A DNA stretch of 61,618 nt from Segatella maculosa DSM 19339 = JCM 15638 (GTDB lineage: Bacteria; Bacteroidota; Bacteroidia; Bacteroidales; Bacteroidaceae): positions 1-61,618 of the forward strand of contig NZ_KB908332.1 in assembly GCF_000382385.1 (NCBI RefSeq). Reading direction: 5' to 3'. Every line of letters begins with the position of its first letter. Positions within the stretch are counted from its first letter, which is position 1. Below are positions 40,894-50,658 of this stretch, piece after piece. The position numbers and the translations under genes were made by a program. The notes below the pieces were generated by a model that was given only the letters and a program-made list of their open reading frames with translations, made no database searches and was not told the DNA's origin.

Positions 40894-43800
40894 ATGGTAG
40901 ACTATCTAAACAATAGCAGGAAAGGTATTTTGCGTTTCCTTTTGGTCATGGAACTGTTGATAACACCGACCGCATTGTTGGCGCAGCGGGGCAATGTGAG
41001 CCTAAATCTTCACAACGAAGAGGTGGGTCAATTTATCCGACAAGTAGAGAAACAAACGAGCTATACGTTTGTTTATCGCAACAACGTACTTCAACCTAAA
41101 ACAAAAGTTACGTTGGTGTGCAAAGACTTTCCGTTGGAAAAAGCGCTGAGTCAGGTATTTTCACCGTTAGATATTCAGTTTTCTTTCAACAACAACACTA
41201 TTATTTTGATGAAGAAAAAGGTTGAAAGTGCCGACCAAAAGAAGGCGAAATCATCAGAAGGAAAGATGCAAGTGCCAACGGGAAACAAGATTTCGGGCGT
41301 CGTTCGTGATGCAAATGGCGAACCAATTATTGGTGCCAGTGTTTTAGTAAAAGGTACAAAGATTGGTACTGTTACGAATATTGATGGCAAGTTTGAGATA
41401 GAAGTGCCGACAAGCAGCACACTGTCAATTTCGTATATCGGCTTTGCTACGCGTGAAATTCCCATAAGAAACCATTTAAGCCTGAAGATTACCTTAGACG
41501 AAGACGAGGCACATAACCTTAATGAAGTGGTGGTTGTGGGCTATGGTACACAGAAAAAAGCATCTGTCACAGGTGCTATTGCATCGGTAACGACAAAAGA
41601 TTTAGTACAAACACCACAAGCAAACATCAGTAATATGTTGGTAGGTAAGATGCCGGGACTGATTGCAATGCAACGAAGCGGTGCACCGGGAGAAGACAAT
41701 TCCACGTTATTAATCCGCGGTGTAAGTACATTTTCTGACAATACGGCACCTTTAGTGATGATTGATGGCGTAGAGCGTCCCAATTATAATGGCCTCGATC
41801 CGAACGAGATTGAGTCGATAAGTATTCTAAAAGATGCATCAGCTACAGCGATTTATGGTGTTCGTGGAGCTAATGGTGTGATTTTAATCACCACACGAAA
41901 AGGTAAGAAAGGCAAACCTCATTTGAGCTATTCGGGCAATGTAGCGGTTCAATCGCCTACAGCCTTACCACATTATTTAAATAGTGCGCAGTATTGTGAG
42001 ATGTATAATGAAGCGCTGAAGAACGATGCTTATACCAAAGGAACGGCTTATGTTCCACGCTTTACTGACGACGATATCAAACTCTATCGCGACGGAACTG
42101 ACCCTATTATGCACCCCAGCACTGATTGGGTGGGAACTTTTTTACGCAAAGTCTCGCTGCGTACACAACATAATTTTAATATCTCTGGCGGCACCGATCG
42201 TGTAAAATACTTTATCTCTGCCGGCTTTTTCAATCAAGGCGGCATGTATAAATACACAAAGATTGATCGTAATCATGATGTAAACGCCTCAGACACACGT
42301 TATAACTTCCGTTCAAATCTTGACTTTGATGTTACACAAGACTTTAAAGCTTCTGTACAGTTATCAACGCAAATCAATAATATTCGTACGCCGGGCATCG
42401 GCAATAGTAACCTTTGGAAAGAGATTTCTTGGGCGACTCCTTTGGGAACTCCCGGCATGGTTGATGGCAAATTGGTGCGGCTTGAAAACACGATTGATGA
42501 TGAAAACCCGTGGCAAGCCTTATTAAATAATGGATATAAAAACACCTATGCCAACACTATTAATACGACACTGCGTTTTGAATACGACCTATCTCGCTTG
42601 TTATTGAAAGGCTTATCGGTTCATGCCAGCACCTCTTATGATAGCTATTATAACAGTAGACGTCTCTCAGTAAAGACAATGCAAACCTTTGTTCCTAAGC
42701 GAGCCCCGAATAATCCCACGCAAATCGTTCTCATTCCTCAGAATGAAGCCAGCACATGGGGCGGCGGTTTTGAATACGATAAAAACAGAAAAGTGTATTT
42801 TGAAGCAGGGATTCATTACAACCGCACATTCGGAAAGCACCAGACAACAGCCCTTTTGCTCTACAATCAAAGTAAGTATTATGCGCCCAAATTGGCTTAT
42901 CATGTTCCAAATGCCTATCAAGGAATCGTTGGACGCATTACCTATGATTACGCCAATCGCTATTTAGCAGAATTTAATATGGGGTATAACGGCACTGAAA
43001 ATTTTGCTGCAGGGCGCAGGTTTGGCTTCTTTCCGGCCGTCTCTGCAGGCTGGGTTGTCAGTGAAGAGCCTTTCTTTCCTAAAAGTAACTGGGCTGTTTA
43101 TATGAAGTTAAGAGCAACTTATGGTGAGGTAGGTAATGACAAAATTGGTGGCGATCGCTTCTTATATCTGCCTTCTGTCTATGGTGAAACAAGCGGAAAG
43201 CTATCGGGTTACAACTTTGGATCGTCTGCAAATCCGGTTTATTCGCAGATGATAGAAGAGAAACGCTTAGGCAATCCACTACTAACATGGGAAAAAGCAC
43301 GTAAGCTAAACATTGGCATTGACATGAATTTCTTGAAGAATCATCTCACTATGACATTCGATTATTTTAAAGAACGCCGCAACAATATTCTCTCGAATCG
43401 TAATAGTGCCCCCATGTTAATAGGTGCTTCGTTACCTGCTTACAATATGGGTGAGATGGAAAATGCCGGCTTTGAACTTGACATCAACTATCGCAATAAC
43501 ATCCGTGACTTCAATTATTGGGGACGGTTCAACTATTCTTTTGCGCGCAATAAGATTCTTTTTCAAGATGAAGTGCCCGAGAAATATGCTTATCAAATGC
43601 GTACAGGCCGGCGTGTAGGCCAGTTCTATGGCCTTCTTTTCGACGGTTTCTACAATTCATGGGAAGAAATTAATGCGCTTGATCGACCTGTAAGCAGTTG
43701 GAATGGAAATCGTTTACAACCAGGAGATATGCGTTATGTTGATGTTAATAAGGATGGAAAAATCGATATGTATGATATGGTACCTATCGGATATTCGCCG

Positions 43801-44310
43801 ACTCCCGAAATTATATACGGTTTTTCTGTGGGTTGTAACTGGCGCGGTTTTGACTTTTCTGCACTCTTCCAAGGAGCTTCTCATGTATCAATCAAGTATT
43901 TTGGCCGTGCATTGTGGCCCTTTATCAATGCCCATAATAGCGCGAAATCCTTAATTTTGGAGCGTTGGACACAGGAACGTTATGAGCAAGGAGAGGCCAT
44001 AAACTTTCCTCGTTTATCGATGAGTCCGTCGCGAGACACTGATAACAACTATCAAGATTCTAATTTCTGGATTCGCAATGCCAACTATTTGCGTCTGAAA
44101 AATGTAGAGATTGGTTACACTTTCCGTAAGCATCAACTCAAGGCTTTAGGGTTAGAGAGCTTGCGACTCTATATCAGTGGTACAAATTTGTTTACTTGGA
44201 CAGATGTGATTGACTTAGATCCTGAAGCCCCTTCTAAAGGAGGTGCAACAGAAATCAACACTTATCCGCTACAAAAAATCTACAATGTTGGCTTAAATAT
44301 TCAATTCTAA
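40894..44310 (+). CDS. SusC-like TonB-dependent transporter with STN signalling domain
   Basis: The product has 1138 residues. A signal segment (about 1-32) is followed by the STN domain (about 36-108, VSLNLHNEEVGQFIRQVEKQ), the carboxypeptidase-regulatory domain (about 132-208, ISGVVRDANGEPIIGASVLV), the plug from about 210 (NEVVVVGYGTQKKASVTGAI) and a long barrel ending YNVGLNIQF. The STN domain lets a SusC transmit substrate binding to the FecR protein, matching the sigma/anti-sigma genes directly upstream. It imports oligosaccharides with the SusD at 44321. Confidence 0.95.
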   Translation: MVDYLNNSRKGILRFLLVMELLITPTALLAQRGNVSLNLHNEEVGQFIRQVEKQTSYTFVYRNNVLQPKTKVTLVCKDFPLEKALSQVFSPLDIQFSFNNNTIILMKKKVESADQKKAKSSEGKMQVPTGNKISGVVRDANGEPIIGASVLVKGTKIGTVTNIDGKFEIEVPTSSTLSISYIGFATREIPIRNHLSLKITLDEDEAHNLNEVVVVGYGTQKKASVTGAIASVTTKDLVQTPQANISNMLVGKMPGLIAMQRSGAPGEDNSTLLIRGVSTFSDNTAPLVMIDGVERPNYNGLDPNEIESISILKDASATAIYGVRGANGVILITTRKGKKGKPHLSYSGNVAVQSPTALPHYLNSAQYCEMYNEALKNDAYTKGTAYVPRFTDDDIKLYRDGTDPIMHPSTDWVGTFLRKVSLRTQHNFNISGGTDRVKYFISAGFFNQGGMYKYTKIDRNHDVNASDTRYNFRSNLDFDVTQDFKASVQLSTQINNIRTPGIGNSNLWKEISWATPLGTPGMVDGKLVRLENTIDDENPWQALLNNGYKNTYANTINTTLRFEYDLSRLLLKGLSVHASTSYDSYYNSRRLSVKTMQTFVPKRAPNNPTQIVLIPQNEASTWGGGFEYDKNRKVYFEAGIHYNRTFGKHQTTALLLYNQSKYYAPKLAYHVPNAYQGIVGRITYDYANRYLAEFNMGYNGTENFAAGRRFGFFPAVSAGWVVSEEPFFPKSNWAVYMKLRATYGEVGNDKIGGDRFLYLPSVYGETSGKLSGYNFGSSANPVYSQMIEEKRLGNPLLTWEKARKLNIGIDMNFLKNHLTMTFDYFKERRNNILSNRNSAPMLIGASLPAYNMGEMENAGFELDINYRNNIRDFNYWGRFNYSFARNKILFQDEVPEKYAYQMRTGRRVGQFYGLLFDGFYNSWEEINALDRPVSSWNGNRLQPGDMRYVDVNKDGKIDMYDMVPIGYSPTPEIIYGFSVGCNWRGFDFSALFQGASHVSIKYFGRALWPFINAHNSAKSLILERWTQERYEQGEAINFPRLSMSPSRDTDNNYQDSNFWIRNANYLRLKNVEIGYTFRKHQLKALGLESLRLYISGTNLFTWTDVIDLDPEAPSKGGATEINTYPLQKIYNVGLNIQF

Positions 44311-44320
44311 AACCTTTCGT

Positions 44321-46081
44321 ATGAAAAAGAAATTTATATATATCGCATGGATACTTGCCCCTGTTCTTTTGGCAGCTTGCTCCGATTTCTTAGAGACTCC
44401 GCCGTCTGTTGACTATGGAGAGAATGAGGTTTTTGCAACACGTGCAGATGCAGAAAAGCTCTTAACGACGCTCTATGCCGAAGGAATGCCCTATGGATTC
44501 TGCATGAGTAGCACCAATACCGATCGCCGTTTGTTATCATCTTCCACTCTGGCTTCTGCCTGCGATGAGGGCGAAGATGTGGCCACTTGGGCTATGGGAA
44601 ACGCAGCATGGAATGCAGGAAATCACACAAACAGCAACTTTACATGGGATGAAGACTGCCGTTTTTATCTACGAAATCACACGACACGAGTTGCAAATCT
44701 CATTTTAAAGCGTATTCATGAAGTACCTTTCGATGAGGGAGATCCTGATTTTAACCAACGCACAATAGGTGAAGCCTACTTCATGAGAGCCATGTTATTG
44801 TGGGAAAGTGTCTATCGTTATGGCGGAATGCCTATTGTAAGAGATGTCATTGATCCGACAGATTTTTCACAACGTACGCGTAGTTCGTTTGCAGACTGCA
44901 TTGACTCGATTCTCATTGACTGCGATCGTGCTACGCAATATCTGCCAGATTACTACACCGACAACGCAAAACTTGGGCGCGCTACACGCATTGCGGCCTT
45001 GGCTTTAAAGGCCCGAGTTTTGCTTTATGCAGCAAGTCCTCTGTTTAATACAGACACACCCTACATGGCATTTCCTGGTAATGAAGAGCTCATTGGCTAT
45101 GGAAACTATGATAAAGAGCGTTGGAAAAAGGCCGCCGATGCTGCCAAAATAGCTATTGATGCAGCAATAGCTTCTGGCCATTATCATCTTTATAACACAG
45201 GAAATCCCGATAAAGACTATGAAGATGTGTGGACAATCCCAGACAATGAAGAAATCATTTTGGGCAACATGAAGTATCGGAATTTCAAAACAACGAGCCG
45301 CCCTTTGGTTGCAAATCTCCCCACATGGGCTATGAATAAAGCATGGGGAGATGCAGGATTATACGTGACATTTAATTTCGTTCTGCACTATGAAAAGCGT
45401 GTAGATGGGCAGCCTGCTGATTGGAATATGAATGGAGGTGACAACCTAATAGATATTTATAATAGTCTCGACCCACGCTTTAAACAAACCGTTGCCTATC
45501 ATAGTAGCAGTTGGAATGATGAAATTCCGTTTATCAATTTCCTTGAAGGTGGTGCCGAAAAATCGAAGATGGATCATACATCCCACTTACTTCATAAATG
45601 GGTACCACGCATATTACATGTCAATGGTAGCAACACAGCCAATGTCCAATGGCCGGTTTTCCGTATGGCTGAGCTCTATTTAAACTACGCCGAAGCACTT
45701 AATGAATATGAAAGTGCTCCGCCGCAGGCTGCCTATGATGCTGTCAATGCCATTCGTTCACGCGCAGGAATGCCCGCTTTTCCAGCAAATATGACACAAG
45801 AAGCTTTCCGAACGAAGCTCCGTAACGAGCGTTCTGTGGAGTTAGCTTTTGAAGATCATCGTTTTTGGGACATCCGAAGGTGGCGCATTGCCGGCGAAGA
45901 AGGTGTGATGAAAGGTAAGTTTTATGGTTTAAAAATTCATTCAACAGATGGCAATAAAACTCATATTCATTATGAACCATACGTATTTGAACATCGTTTT
46001 TGGAATGATAACTGCTATTTATATGCCATTGATCAGAAAGAAGTCAACAAAGGCTATCTCATACAAAACCCCGGATGGTAA
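44321..46081 (+). CDS. SusD-like surface glycan-binding lipoprotein
   Basis: The product has 586 residues with lipobox LLAAC (Cys 20) and the SusD start SDFLETPPSVDYGENEVFAT. The family C-terminal block FRTKLRNERSVELAFEDHRF then WDIRRW is present. SusD lids the SusC barrel and binds glycan at the cell surface. It starts 10 bases after SusC, so translation is coupled. Confidence 0.94.
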   Translation: MKKKFIYIAWILAPVLLAACSDFLETPPSVDYGENEVFATRADAEKLLTTLYAEGMPYGFCMSSTNTDRRLLSSSTLASACDEGEDVATWAMGNAAWNAGNHTNSNFTWDEDCRFYLRNHTTRVANLILKRIHEVPFDEGDPDFNQRTIGEAYFMRAMLLWESVYRYGGMPIVRDVIDPTDFSQRTRSSFADCIDSILIDCDRATQYLPDYYTDNAKLGRATRIAALALKARVLLYAASPLFNTDTPYMAFPGNEELIGYGNYDKERWKKAADAAKIAIDAAIASGHYHLYNTGNPDKDYEDVWTIPDNEEIILGNMKYRNFKTTSRPLVANLPTWAMNKAWGDAGLYVTFNFVLHYEKRVDGQPADWNMNGGDNLIDIYNSLDPRFKQTVAYHSSSWNDEIPFINFLEGGAEKSKMDHTSHLLHKWVPRILHVNGSNTANVQWPVFRMAELYLNYAEALNEYESAPPQAAYDAVNAIRSRAGMPAFPANMTQEAFRTKLRNERSVELAFEDHRFWDIRRWRIAGEEGVMKGKFYGLKIHSTDGNKTHIHYEPYVFEHRFWNDNCYLYAIDQKEVNKGYLIQNPGW

Positions 46082-46115
46082 TTTAAAACAAACCTTAATG
46101 TAAAATAATAGAACA

Positions 46116-48926
46116 ATGAAATATAAATATTTTATTATCAGCTGTGCGCTTATACCGTTCTGTTCGCCCACCAATGCACAAGATATCATTGACACTATAA
46201 TGACCCATATCGCCTATGGTGCACAACCTTCATGGGTACAATCGGCAGCCATTTCAACAGTAAAAGGTGAACGCCTTATGGAGATTACATCGCCAACGGT
46301 GGGCAATTCATTAAAAGGAATACTCCCTGGCCTATCGATTCTTCAGAAATCGGGTGAGCCAGGCTACGACTTCTACATGGAGAATATGTTCACACGTGGT
46401 GTCAGTTCATTCAACAGCAAGCAGCAAATGCTTGTCTTTATCGACGGGTTCGAAGCACCTTTAGACAATCTTTCCATCGAAGAAATAGAGTCAATATCTT
46501 TATTGAAAGATGCATCAGCATTGGCAATCTATGGTTCAAGGGGTGCAAATGGCGTATTGTTGATTACAACGAAGAAGGGCTATCGCTCTGCTCCAAAGAT
46601 TGGTTTCCGCATGCAAACAGGAATTCAAATGCCAACAATTATGGATACACCGATGGATGCTTATCAGTATGCCAGCCTTTATAATCAGGCACTTGCCAAT
46701 GACGGGAAAGCCCCTCTATACACAGATGAAGCTCTCTCGGCCTATCAGTCGGGCAGCAATGGCTATCTTTATCCAAATGTAAACTGGAAAAAGCAAGTAT
46801 ACAAGAATACAACTCCTCTGACGATGGGCGAACTTACTTTCCGTGGAGGAGGCGGTGGATTGAACTACTATGTCATGGCCGGATTACTGCAAAATGACGG
46901 CATCTATCGTGGGACAGACCATAAACAACGTGAAAGTGCTAATGTAGATTATGCACGTTATAATTTCAGAGCCAACTTAGATGTTGACATTACACGTTAT
47001 TTCAGGGCTTCACTTTATTCAGGAGTGAGCCTGGCAGAGAAGACAACACCTGGCGGAGGCGGTGCAGAAGACTATCTGAAATCCGTTTGGACCACTCCTC
47101 CTAATGCCTTTCCTGTCTATAATCCGAATGGAAGTATCGGTGGAACCTCGTTATATACTAATCCCGTGGCAAATCTCTTGAACCGCGGTTTATATAAGGA
47201 GAACTCACGTTCACTGCAGATTATTTTCGGTTTGCAGTATGATTTTAGTTCTTTTGTGCGTGGTTTGAGTGCCAAGGTTATGTTTGGCTATCATAATTTC
47301 ATGGCCGAGACGTCACCCAAGACGCGTGATTATGCACGCTATTCCCTGACTCAAACCGGCGTTGATGCACAGAACAATCCCATTTATAGCTATACGCAAT
47401 ATGGATCAGATGCTGCGCTGACAGCCACAGAAGGCTTCCGAACAAGTCAGTCACGTGTTGGCTTACAGGCACAGATTGACTATCAACGTCGTTTCAACAA
47501 GCATGGTATTCATGCCATGTTACTGATGCTCAACGACCGCTACCAGGTATATAATGTGCGCGACGACGAGTGCTATGTAAACTTTGCAGGACGCTTAACC
47601 TATGACTTCGAAAAGCGGTATATCGCCGAGTTGGTTGCATCTTATATGGGGACCGACAACTATGCACGCGGTCATCGCTTTGGCGTGTTCCCCGCATTAT
47701 CGGCTGCATGGGTGGTAAGCAATGAGTCATTTATGAAAACAACGCCATGGGTTAACTTCTTGAAACTTCGTGCTTCTTATGGCCTTACAGGTAACAATCA
47801 AACGTCAGCCCGCTATATTTATGACGAGACTTATGGCAGTAATGGAAGTTATCTCTTTGGTATTGGGAGCTCTCAATCTTCCGGTTTCACCGAAAAGACC
47901 TTAGCCAATCCTTCTGTGACGTGGGAAAAGAAACGTATGTTCAACTTTGGAATCGATGCGACACTTTGGAAAAATCTGTCCGTCAACTTTGATGTTTTCC
48001 ATGAGATTCAGTCGGATATCCTTACATACCCTTATGCGCAAGTGCTTGGTTTCGTAGGTGCGTCTTATGGAGGCATACTTCCTTTAATGAATGTTGGTAA
48101 GGTAACAAATCATGGTTTCGAACTCAAGGCACGCTATCAAGGCAGTGTTCGCAACAAATTCACCTATTTCGCTGAGGCCGGAACATGGTATGCCATGAGT
48201 CGGGTTGACGAGCAGGGAGAAGATGTTAAGGCTGAAAGTTATCTCTATAAGAAGGGCAACCCTGTGTGGAAACCTATCGTATTGGAGGCTGAAGGCTTCT
48301 ATACAGCCGATGATTTTGACAGTAATGGCAAATTGAAAGCCACCTTGCCACAACCTCAATTTGGGCATGTTGCACCTGGAGATATTAAGTATAAAGACTA
48401 TAACGGTGACCAAGTTGTCGATGATAATGACGCACATCCCGTTGGAAACACAAGTGTCCCGGCATGGAACTACATGCTGAGTGGCGGCATTAAATATAAA
48501 GGTTTCGATATTAGTGTACTGTTCCAAGGGGTGGCTCAGCGTGATGTCTATTTGCGAGGAGCCAGCATCTACTCTTTCCAGAATAACGGTACAGCGTCTA
48601 ATTTAGCTCTTGACAGTTGGACTCCCACGCATACTGATGCCACATATCCACGCTTGTCGACAGTTGATTTCAGCAATAACTATCGCACATCTACATTCTG
48701 GCGTCGCAACGGAAGCTTCCTGAGACTGCGCAATGTGCAGGTAGGATATGGACTGTCTGATGCTGTTTCGCGTGCACTGCACTTGAGTAGTGTTTATTTT
48801 TATGTGAATGCGACCAACCTGTTTACGCTGGATCATCTTGGTAAATTGGGTGATGCCGAGCAAGATTACCTTTTAAGTTATCCGCTCATGCGTACTGTTA
48901 GTGTAGGTTTGAAACTCGCATTCTAA
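46116..48926 (+). CDS. Second SusC-like transporter, short N-terminus
   Basis: The product has 936 residues. The signal peptide (about 1-21) leads almost directly into the plug: HIAYGAQPSWVQSAAISTVK, then RGVSSFNSKQQMLVFIDGFE and LLKDASALAIYGSRGANGVL. Both the STN domain and the carboxypeptidase-regulatory domain are missing, about 200 residues less than the first SusC. The barrel is complete (…TVSVGLKLAF). It cannot signal through FecR by the usual route, so regulation must come from the first SusC. It pairs with the SusD at 48955. Confidence 0.92.
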   Translation: MKYKYFIISCALIPFCSPTNAQDIIDTIMTHIAYGAQPSWVQSAAISTVKGERLMEITSPTVGNSLKGILPGLSILQKSGEPGYDFYMENMFTRGVSSFNSKQQMLVFIDGFEAPLDNLSIEEIESISLLKDASALAIYGSRGANGVLLITTKKGYRSAPKIGFRMQTGIQMPTIMDTPMDAYQYASLYNQALANDGKAPLYTDEALSAYQSGSNGYLYPNVNWKKQVYKNTTPLTMGELTFRGGGGGLNYYVMAGLLQNDGIYRGTDHKQRESANVDYARYNFRANLDVDITRYFRASLYSGVSLAEKTTPGGGGAEDYLKSVWTTPPNAFPVYNPNGSIGGTSLYTNPVANLLNRGLYKENSRSLQIIFGLQYDFSSFVRGLSAKVMFGYHNFMAETSPKTRDYARYSLTQTGVDAQNNPIYSYTQYGSDAALTATEGFRTSQSRVGLQAQIDYQRRFNKHGIHAMLLMLNDRYQVYNVRDDECYVNFAGRLTYDFEKRYIAELVASYMGTDNYARGHRFGVFPALSAAWVVSNESFMKTTPWVNFLKLRASYGLTGNNQTSARYIYDETYGSNGSYLFGIGSSQSSGFTEKTLANPSVTWEKKRMFNFGIDATLWKNLSVNFDVFHEIQSDILTYPYAQVLGFVGASYGGILPLMNVGKVTNHGFELKARYQGSVRNKFTYFAEAGTWYAMSRVDEQGEDVKAESYLYKKGNPVWKPIVLEAEGFYTADDFDSNGKLKATLPQPQFGHVAPGDIKYKDYNGDQVVDDNDAHPVGNTSVPAWNYMLSGGIKYKGFDISVLFQGVAQRDVYLRGASIYSFQNNGTASNLALDSWTPTHTDATYPRLSTVDFSNNYRTSTFWRRNGSFLRLRNVQVGYGLSDAVSRALHLSSVYFYVNATNLFTLDHLGKLGDAEQDYLLSYPLMRTVSVGLKLAF

Positions 48927-48954
48927 TTTATTTCTCATTTAGAAACTTTATCCT

Positions 48955-50643
48955 ATGAATACAAAGTTTTTTCCAAATAGCTTCATTTCGGTGGCAATAG
49001 GCACTGCTCTCACGCTCTGTTCGTGTAATAACTTTCTGGATCGTGAGGAAGATTCGTTTATTGATAAGACTGCAACGTTTGATTCTTACAATCGAACGCA
49101 GCGATACCTCACTTATGCTTATTCCCTTCTCCCTAACGGATTGAACCGTTTTTCAAGTGGAGCAATGCAGGCAGCTGCAACAGATGATGCTGAGTTTGCT
49201 ATTGAGACAGCAAATATTCAGCAGTTTAATAATGGCTCGTGGAATGCCTTGAGTAATCCGGATGACAATTGGGCTCGTTTCTTCTCGGGCATCTCCAAAT
49301 GTTGCACTTTGTTAGAAAACACCGACCATATAAATCTTGATATCACGCGATTAGATCCCGATAAGCAAGTAGAATATGCCAATAATCTCAAGGATATCCG
49401 CATGTGGCGCGCTGAAGCTCGTTTCCTTCGTGCCTATTTCCATTTTGAGTTGTTGAAGCGTTATGGCCCGATTCCTATCATTACTTCAACGCTTAGCATT
49501 AATGAAAACTATGAAAACACGCCTCGACCAACGATGAAAGAGGTTGTAGATTTCATAGCTAAAGAGTGTGATATGGCTGCTGATACACTTGAACTTACAC
49601 CTTGGCGTAATGTTAATGATGCCTTTGGACGTGCAACCAAAGGTGCAGCTTTGGCGTTGAAGAGTCGTTTATTGCTTTATGCTGCCAGTCCACTTTATGT
49701 TGATTTTGGCGACATTGATGAAGCCAACAAGCCTTCTGATGCTTCGCTGTGGAAGGCTGCTGCCGATGCAGCTAAGGCTGTAATCGATCTCAATCAATAT
49801 GAATTGGCTGCTTCATATGGTGATTTGTTCAAGAATGATTTCCAAAACAAAGAGTATATTTTCGTACGTAGATATGCAGCTGATGTTGGCTTTGAGAGAA
49901 GTAATTTCCCCGTAAGTTTCGGTGGAAAGGGAGGCACTAATCCTTCGCAGAACTTAGTTGATGACTATGAGATGCTTGATGGAACGCCCTTCGATTGGAA
50001 TGACCCAGCCAAGGTAGCACAGCCTTATGAAAATCGAGATGCACGCTTAGCTGCGACAGTTCTGATGAATGTTGCGTCTTTCAAAGGCAAAAAGGTTGCG
50101 GCTTACCCAGGCGGTGGTGATGCTATCCCTAACCCAAATGCTACAAAAACGGGTTATTATCTGCGGAAGTTCCTCAATGAGGATGTGAACATTCAAACTG
50201 GAGGCAGCAGCAGCGGACATGTTGTTTCGCTGTTTCGTTTAGCAGAAATCTATTTGAATTATGCTGAAGCGCTTAATGAATATGATCCAACGAACCCTGA
50301 TATTGAAGTTTATCTCAACAAAGTTCGGCATCGGGCATCGCTCCCCGACATTGCAACAGGACTTTCGCAAGAGCAGATGCGTAAGGCTATTCAGCATGAA
50401 CGGCGCGTAGAATTAGCTTTTGAGGAACATCGTTTCTGGGATGTACGCCGTTGGAAAATCGCTTCTTCTACCCTTGGAAGTCCGCTCATGGGTGTGCAGA
50501 TTGCAAGAAAGAACGGGGGTGGTTTCACTTATAAACCTGCAGAAGTAGAGCAAAGAGTATTTCAACCCAAGATGTACTGGTATCCAATACCACAGTCTGA
50601 AGTACTCAAGTTGAAGCAATGGAAACAAAATAAAGGTTGGTAA
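48955..50643 (+). CDS. Second SusD-like surface lipoprotein
   Basis: The product has 562 residues. The signal peptide ends TLCSC (Cys about 24) and is followed by NNFLDREEDSFIDKTATFDS. The middle LFRLAEIYLNYAEALNEYDP and the end ERRVELAFEEHRFWDVRRWK are classical SusD/RagB motifs. It lies 28 bases after its SusC and is clearly diverged from the first SusD, so the pairs are not a recent duplication. Confidence 0.93.
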   Translation: MNTKFFPNSFISVAIGTALTLCSCNNFLDREEDSFIDKTATFDSYNRTQRYLTYAYSLLPNGLNRFSSGAMQAAATDDAEFAIETANIQQFNNGSWNALSNPDDNWARFFSGISKCCTLLENTDHINLDITRLDPDKQVEYANNLKDIRMWRAEARFLRAYFHFELLKRYGPIPIITSTLSINENYENTPRPTMKEVVDFIAKECDMAADTLELTPWRNVNDAFGRATKGAALALKSRLLLYAASPLYVDFGDIDEANKPSDASLWKAAADAAKAVIDLNQYELAASYGDLFKNDFQNKEYIFVRRYAADVGFERSNFPVSFGGKGGTNPSQNLVDDYEMLDGTPFDWNDPAKVAQPYENRDARLAATVLMNVASFKGKKVAAYPGGGDAIPNPNATKTGYYLRKFLNEDVNIQTGGSSSGHVVSLFRLAEIYLNYAEALNEYDPTNPDIEVYLNKVRHRASLPDIATGLSQEQMRKAIQHERRVELAFEEHRFWDVRRWKIASSTLGSPLMGVQIARKNGGGFTYKPAEVEQRVFQPKMYWYPIPQSEVLKLKQWKQNKGW

Positions 50644-50658
50644 TAAAATCAGATTATC